A stretch of 64,000 nt of DNA from Thermoanaerobacter uzonensis DSM 18761. Its GTDB lineage: Bacteria > Bacillota > Thermoanaerobacteria > Thermoanaerobacterales > Thermoanaerobacteraceae. Below are positions 62,309-64,000 of the stretch, piece by piece (position 1 is the first letter of the stretch; each line of letters starts with the position of its first letter). The position numbers and the translations under genes are program-made. The stretch spans positions 1 to 64,000 of the forward strand of contig NZ_FQUR01000015.1 in the NCBI RefSeq assembly GCF_900129115.1, read 5' to 3'. Below the pieces are notes generated by a model. It had not been told where the DNA came from and did not search any database. It saw only the letters and a list, made by a program, of their open reading frames with translations.

Positions 62309-62337
62309 TTTTAACACAACTACTGGAGTAGTTTCAA
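62309..62337 (-). promoter_or_regulatory. Promoter of queT-queF
   Basis: Minus strand TTGAAA (62337-62332), 17 bases, TTAAAA (62314-62309). The spacer has the inverted repeat ACTACTGGAGTAGT (62319-62332), a possible operator. Confidence 0.55.
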
Positions 62338-62416
62338 CATAAAAACTCTTTCTATCAATTAAATAATAAAAGTTAAGAATGATGTTTTATTATTATCGAA
62401 AAATTTATAATTTTTA

Positions 62417-62446
62417 TTGACAATAATAATTTGTATAATTTATCAT
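62417..62446 (+). promoter_or_regulatory. Promoter of the LapA gene
   Basis: TTGACA (62417-62422), 18 bases, TATCAT (62441-62446). A TATAAT at 62434 is only 11 bases from the -35 and was not used. Confidence 0.45.
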
Positions 62447-62496
62447 AAAGGTAGGAAGGTGTTAGTGATTGTTACTGAAGATGGGGAGGTGATTTT

Positions 62497-62868
62497 GTGA
62501 AGGGGCAATATTATACAATATTAGCTTTGATATTCGCAGTTATAGTAGCGATTTTTGCTATTTCTAATGCTGGACCTGTGGATATAAGTTTTTTGTATTG
62601 GCATTATTCAATTTCTCAAGCTTTAGTAATTTTATTGTCAGCAGCTATTGGAGCTATAATTGTGGGGACAATAGGTTTGTTTGGACAAATTCGCTATAGC
62701 GTAACGATAAGAGGACTTAACAATAGGATAAAAGAGTTGGAAAAAGAAAAGGAGGAATTGAATCAAAAGGTTATAGAATTGCAAAACTATAAATTAGCGG
62801 AAGAAAAAACAAAAGAACAAAGCGATGCCAAGGAAGAGGCGAGAGAAAAAGGAACACAAACTCTTTAG
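62497..62868 (+). CDS. LapA family membrane protein
   Basis: A 123-residue protein with two hydrophobic segments (about 5-26 and 41-65, separated by the family motif NAGPVDISFLYWHYSIS) and a C-terminal coiled coil (about 78-115) rich in Glu/Lys. It fits the LapA/DUF1049 family, which in E. coli joins LapB to control LPS synthesis; the role in Gram-positives is unknown. GTG start with GGGAGGTG upstream. It is monocistronic, ahead of the rplU promoter. Confidence 0.8.
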   Translation: MKGQYYTILALIFAVIVAIFAISNAGPVDISFLYWHYSISQALVILLSAAIGAIIVGTIGLFGQIRYSVTIRGLNNRIKELEKEKEELNQKVIELQNYKLAEEKTKEQSDAKEEAREKGTQTL

Positions 62869-62947
62869 TCGATTTGGCACTTGGTGAAGACATATTTACT
62901 ACCCAATTCCTTTTTGAGATGGAAATAAAAGGCGCTTGCTTTTTTGA

Positions 62948-62976
62948 TTGACAAGTGATATTTTATTATGTTAAAA
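62948..62976 (+). promoter_or_regulatory. Promoter of rplU-prp-rpmA inside a 14-bp inverted repeat
   Basis: TTGACA (62948-62953), 17 bases, TTAAAA (62971-62976). CAAGTGATATTTTA (62952-62965) and TAAAATATCACTTG (62972-62985) are perfect complements with a 6-base gap, and cover the -35 end, spacer, -10 and predicted start. This looks like an operator or a 5' RNA hairpin. Confidence 0.65.
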
Positions 62977-62986
62977 TATCACTTGT

Positions 62987-63045
62987 GGCCGCTCAGGACG
63001 GGTTTTTAAACTTTTACCTTGTTCCCTGGCGAGACTGGATGTAGG
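62987..63045 (+). ncRNA. Ribosomal protein L21 leader
   Basis: GGCCGCTCAGGACGGG, a spacer, CCCTGGCGAGACTGGATG, directly before the L21 gene. It fits the Firmicutes L21 leader pattern, where L21 is thought to repress its own operon. Matched from memory, not computed. Confidence 0.65.
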
Positions 63046-63055
63046 AGGTGCAAAA

Positions 63056-63370
63056 ATGTACGCAATAATCGAAACTGGTGGAAAACAGTATATGGTTCGT
63101 GAAGGAGATGTTCTTGCAGTAGAAAAGTTAAATTATCCAGAAGGAGAAGTGATTTCTTTTGACAAAGTTTTGGCTGTGTCAAAAGAGGATGGTAATGTAG
63201 AGTTTGGCAAACCCTATTTAGAAAATGTTAAGGTGAATGCCAAAGTTTTAGAGCATGGAAAAGGACCAAAAATAAGAGTTTTTAAGTATAAGCCAAAGAA
63301 AAATTATAGAAAAAGACAAGGACATCGTCAACCTTACACAAAAGTACAGATTGAAAAAATAATTCAGTAA
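63056..63370 (+). CDS. rplU: 50S ribosomal protein L21
   Basis: A 104-residue ribosomal protein that binds 23S rRNA. The [18 protein letters not shown] start, the [32 protein letters not shown] end and the standard size are clear. AGGAGGTG precedes the ATG. The operon order rplU - prp - rpmA is the Firmicutes standard. Confidence 0.97.
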   Translation: MYAIIETGGKQYMVREGDVLAVEKLNYPEGEVISFDKVLAVSKEDGNVEFGKPYLENVKVNAKVLEHGKGPKIRVFKYKPKKNYRKRQGHRQPYTKVQIEKIIQ

Positions 63371-63373
63371 GCC

Positions 63374-63712
63374 ATGATTAGAGTAGAAATATTGAGAGAT
63401 CCAAAAGGGGATATTTATAAATTTAATATAAAAGGACATGCAGGTTTCGATGAGTACGGAAAGGACATCATATGTGCAGCTGTTTCTGCTATATCTCAGA
63501 CAGCGGTGCTGGGAATAGAGGCGTTAAAAACTGTTAAAATAAATAAAAAAATAGAAAGTGGCGATTTGCAGGTTGACATTATTAATAAAGGTTTGGCAGA
63601 AGATGATATACGATTAAAAGCTATTCTGGAGACTATGGTTTTAGGCCTTAAAGATATTGAAGCGGATTATCCTGAATATGTAAGGGTTATGGATAGGAGG
63701 TGCAAAAAATGA
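63374..63712 (+). CDS. prp: Ribosomal-processing cysteine protease Prp (YsxB)
   Basis: A 112-residue protease that removes the N-terminal extension of ribosomal protein L27. Catalytic H22 in [12 protein letters not shown] and C34 in [10 protein letters not shown] are clear. The ATG is three bases after the L21 stop region; the TGA stop overlaps the rpmA ATG (63709-63712), so synthesis of protease and substrate is coupled. The L27 extension needing it is present next door. Confidence 0.95.
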   Translation: MIRVEILRDPKGDIYKFNIKGHAGFDEYGKDIICAAVSAISQTAVLGIEALKTVKINKKIESGDLQVDIINKGLAEDDIRLKAILETMVLGLKDIEADYPEYVRVMDRRCKK

Positions 63713-63996
63713 AACTCCAACTTTTTGCTCATAAAAAGGGTGTTGGAAGTTCCAGAAACGGTCGTGATAGTGAATCTAAGCGTTTGGGAGTCAAAAGAGC
63801 AGATGGCCAATTTGTATTAGCTGGTAATATCCTTGTAAGACAAAGAGGAACTAAAATACATCCAGGTGTAAATGTAGGAAGAGGAAAAGATGATACACTT
63901 TTTGCATTAATTGATGGATATGTTACTTTTGAAAGAAAAGGCCGCGACAAGAAACAAGTAAGTGTTTATCCGGAAAGAAAAGTTGCACAGAATTAA
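63709..63996 (+). CDS. rpmA: 50S ribosomal protein L27
   Basis: A 95-residue protein at the peptidyl transferase centre. The N-terminus [21 protein letters not shown] has the short Firmicutes extension: Prp cuts after F6 of LQLF-AHKKG, leaving the conserved AHKKG tail that reaches the tRNA ends. The ATG at 63709 has GGAGGTG upstream; a GTG reading from 63700 would add three residues. The gene ends 4 bases before the window edge. Confidence 0.97.
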   Translation: MKLQLFAHKKGVGSSRNGRDSESKRLGVKRADGQFVLAGNILVRQRGTKIHPGVNVGRGKDDTLFALIDGYVTFERKGRDKKQVSVYPERKVAQN

Positions 63997-64000
63997 ATCC

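Noticed and set aside
62417-62439. TTGACA and TATAAT 11 bases apart upstream of the LapA gene
   Set aside because: The spacing is too short for a SigA promoter; TATCAT 18 bases after the TTGACA fits better.

Overview
The window reads as the chromosome of a thermophilic, low-G+C, spore-forming anaerobe of the Thermoanaerobacter/Caldanaerobacter group (Firmicutes). Evidence: A+T-rich Firmicutes gene style with strong Shine-Dalgarno sites and many TTG/GTG starts; a preQ1 aptamer almost identical to the one I remember from T. tengcongensis; a tetrameric-type NAD-linked [FeFe] hydrogenase next to a TamHydS-like putative sensory hydrogenase; SpoIVFA/SpoIVFB sporulation proteins; and MinCDE together with MreBCD.

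Layout. 0.06-9.2 kb: bactofilin and an M23 peptidase (minus strand), small orphan genes, histidine ammonia-lyase, an HD protein, a secreted amidase-like protein, an ABC exporter and SppA. 9.2-22.9 kb: superoxide dismutase, a UPF0340 protein, a secreted YcdB/SLH protein, a GH18 protein, PspC-type membrane proteins, a polysaccharide deacetylase, an amino-acid permease, and a CstA transporter with a LytS/LytTR pair that probably senses and imports pyruvate. 23.1-31.7 kb: an ECF sigma/anti-sigma pair, polA-coaE-lytic transglycosylase, nicotinate phosphoribosyltransferase and a peptide-binding lipoprotein. 32.3-36.6 kb: tRNA-Leu(GAG), a c-di-AMP riboswitch driving an SH3/NlpC-P60 wall hydrolase, typA, and a second lytic transglycosylase. 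36.7-45.8 kb: a hydrogenase island with a sensory-type [FeFe] hydrogenase plus DRTGG, ATPase and PHP proteins, followed by a Rex-type operator and hydC-ATPase-ferredoxin-hydB-hydA. 46-61.3 kb: a long cell-shape/division/sporulation run (maf, radC, mreBCD, PBP2, minCDE, rodA, mgsA, spoIVFA/B, radical SAM pair, rng). 61.4-64 kb: queF/queT under a preQ1 riboswitch, a LapA protein and rplU-prp-rpmA.

The most unusual signals are non-coding. (1) A roughly 250-262 bp hairpin-rich element occurs as three full copies (9951-10200, 24845-25106, 35741-36000) and one right end at the window edge (1-39). Two full copies are bracketed by 23-25 bp direct repeats that are exactly a Rho-independent terminator hairpin, and the edge copy abuts one. 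The inner arms differ between copies in sequence but stay complementary, so structure is being kept. I see no protein in it; it behaves like a non-autonomous element targeting terminator hairpins. (2) Three promoters share an ECF-type (G/T)G(G/A)AAC-N16-CGTC architecture: in front of the ECF sigma operon itself, the SLH/YcdB protein and the polysaccharide deacetylase, suggesting a small envelope-stress regulon. (3) The Shine-Dalgarno of the SpoIVFA-like gene lies in a perfect 10-bp inverted repeat, and the rplU promoter lies inside a perfect 14-bp inverted repeat.
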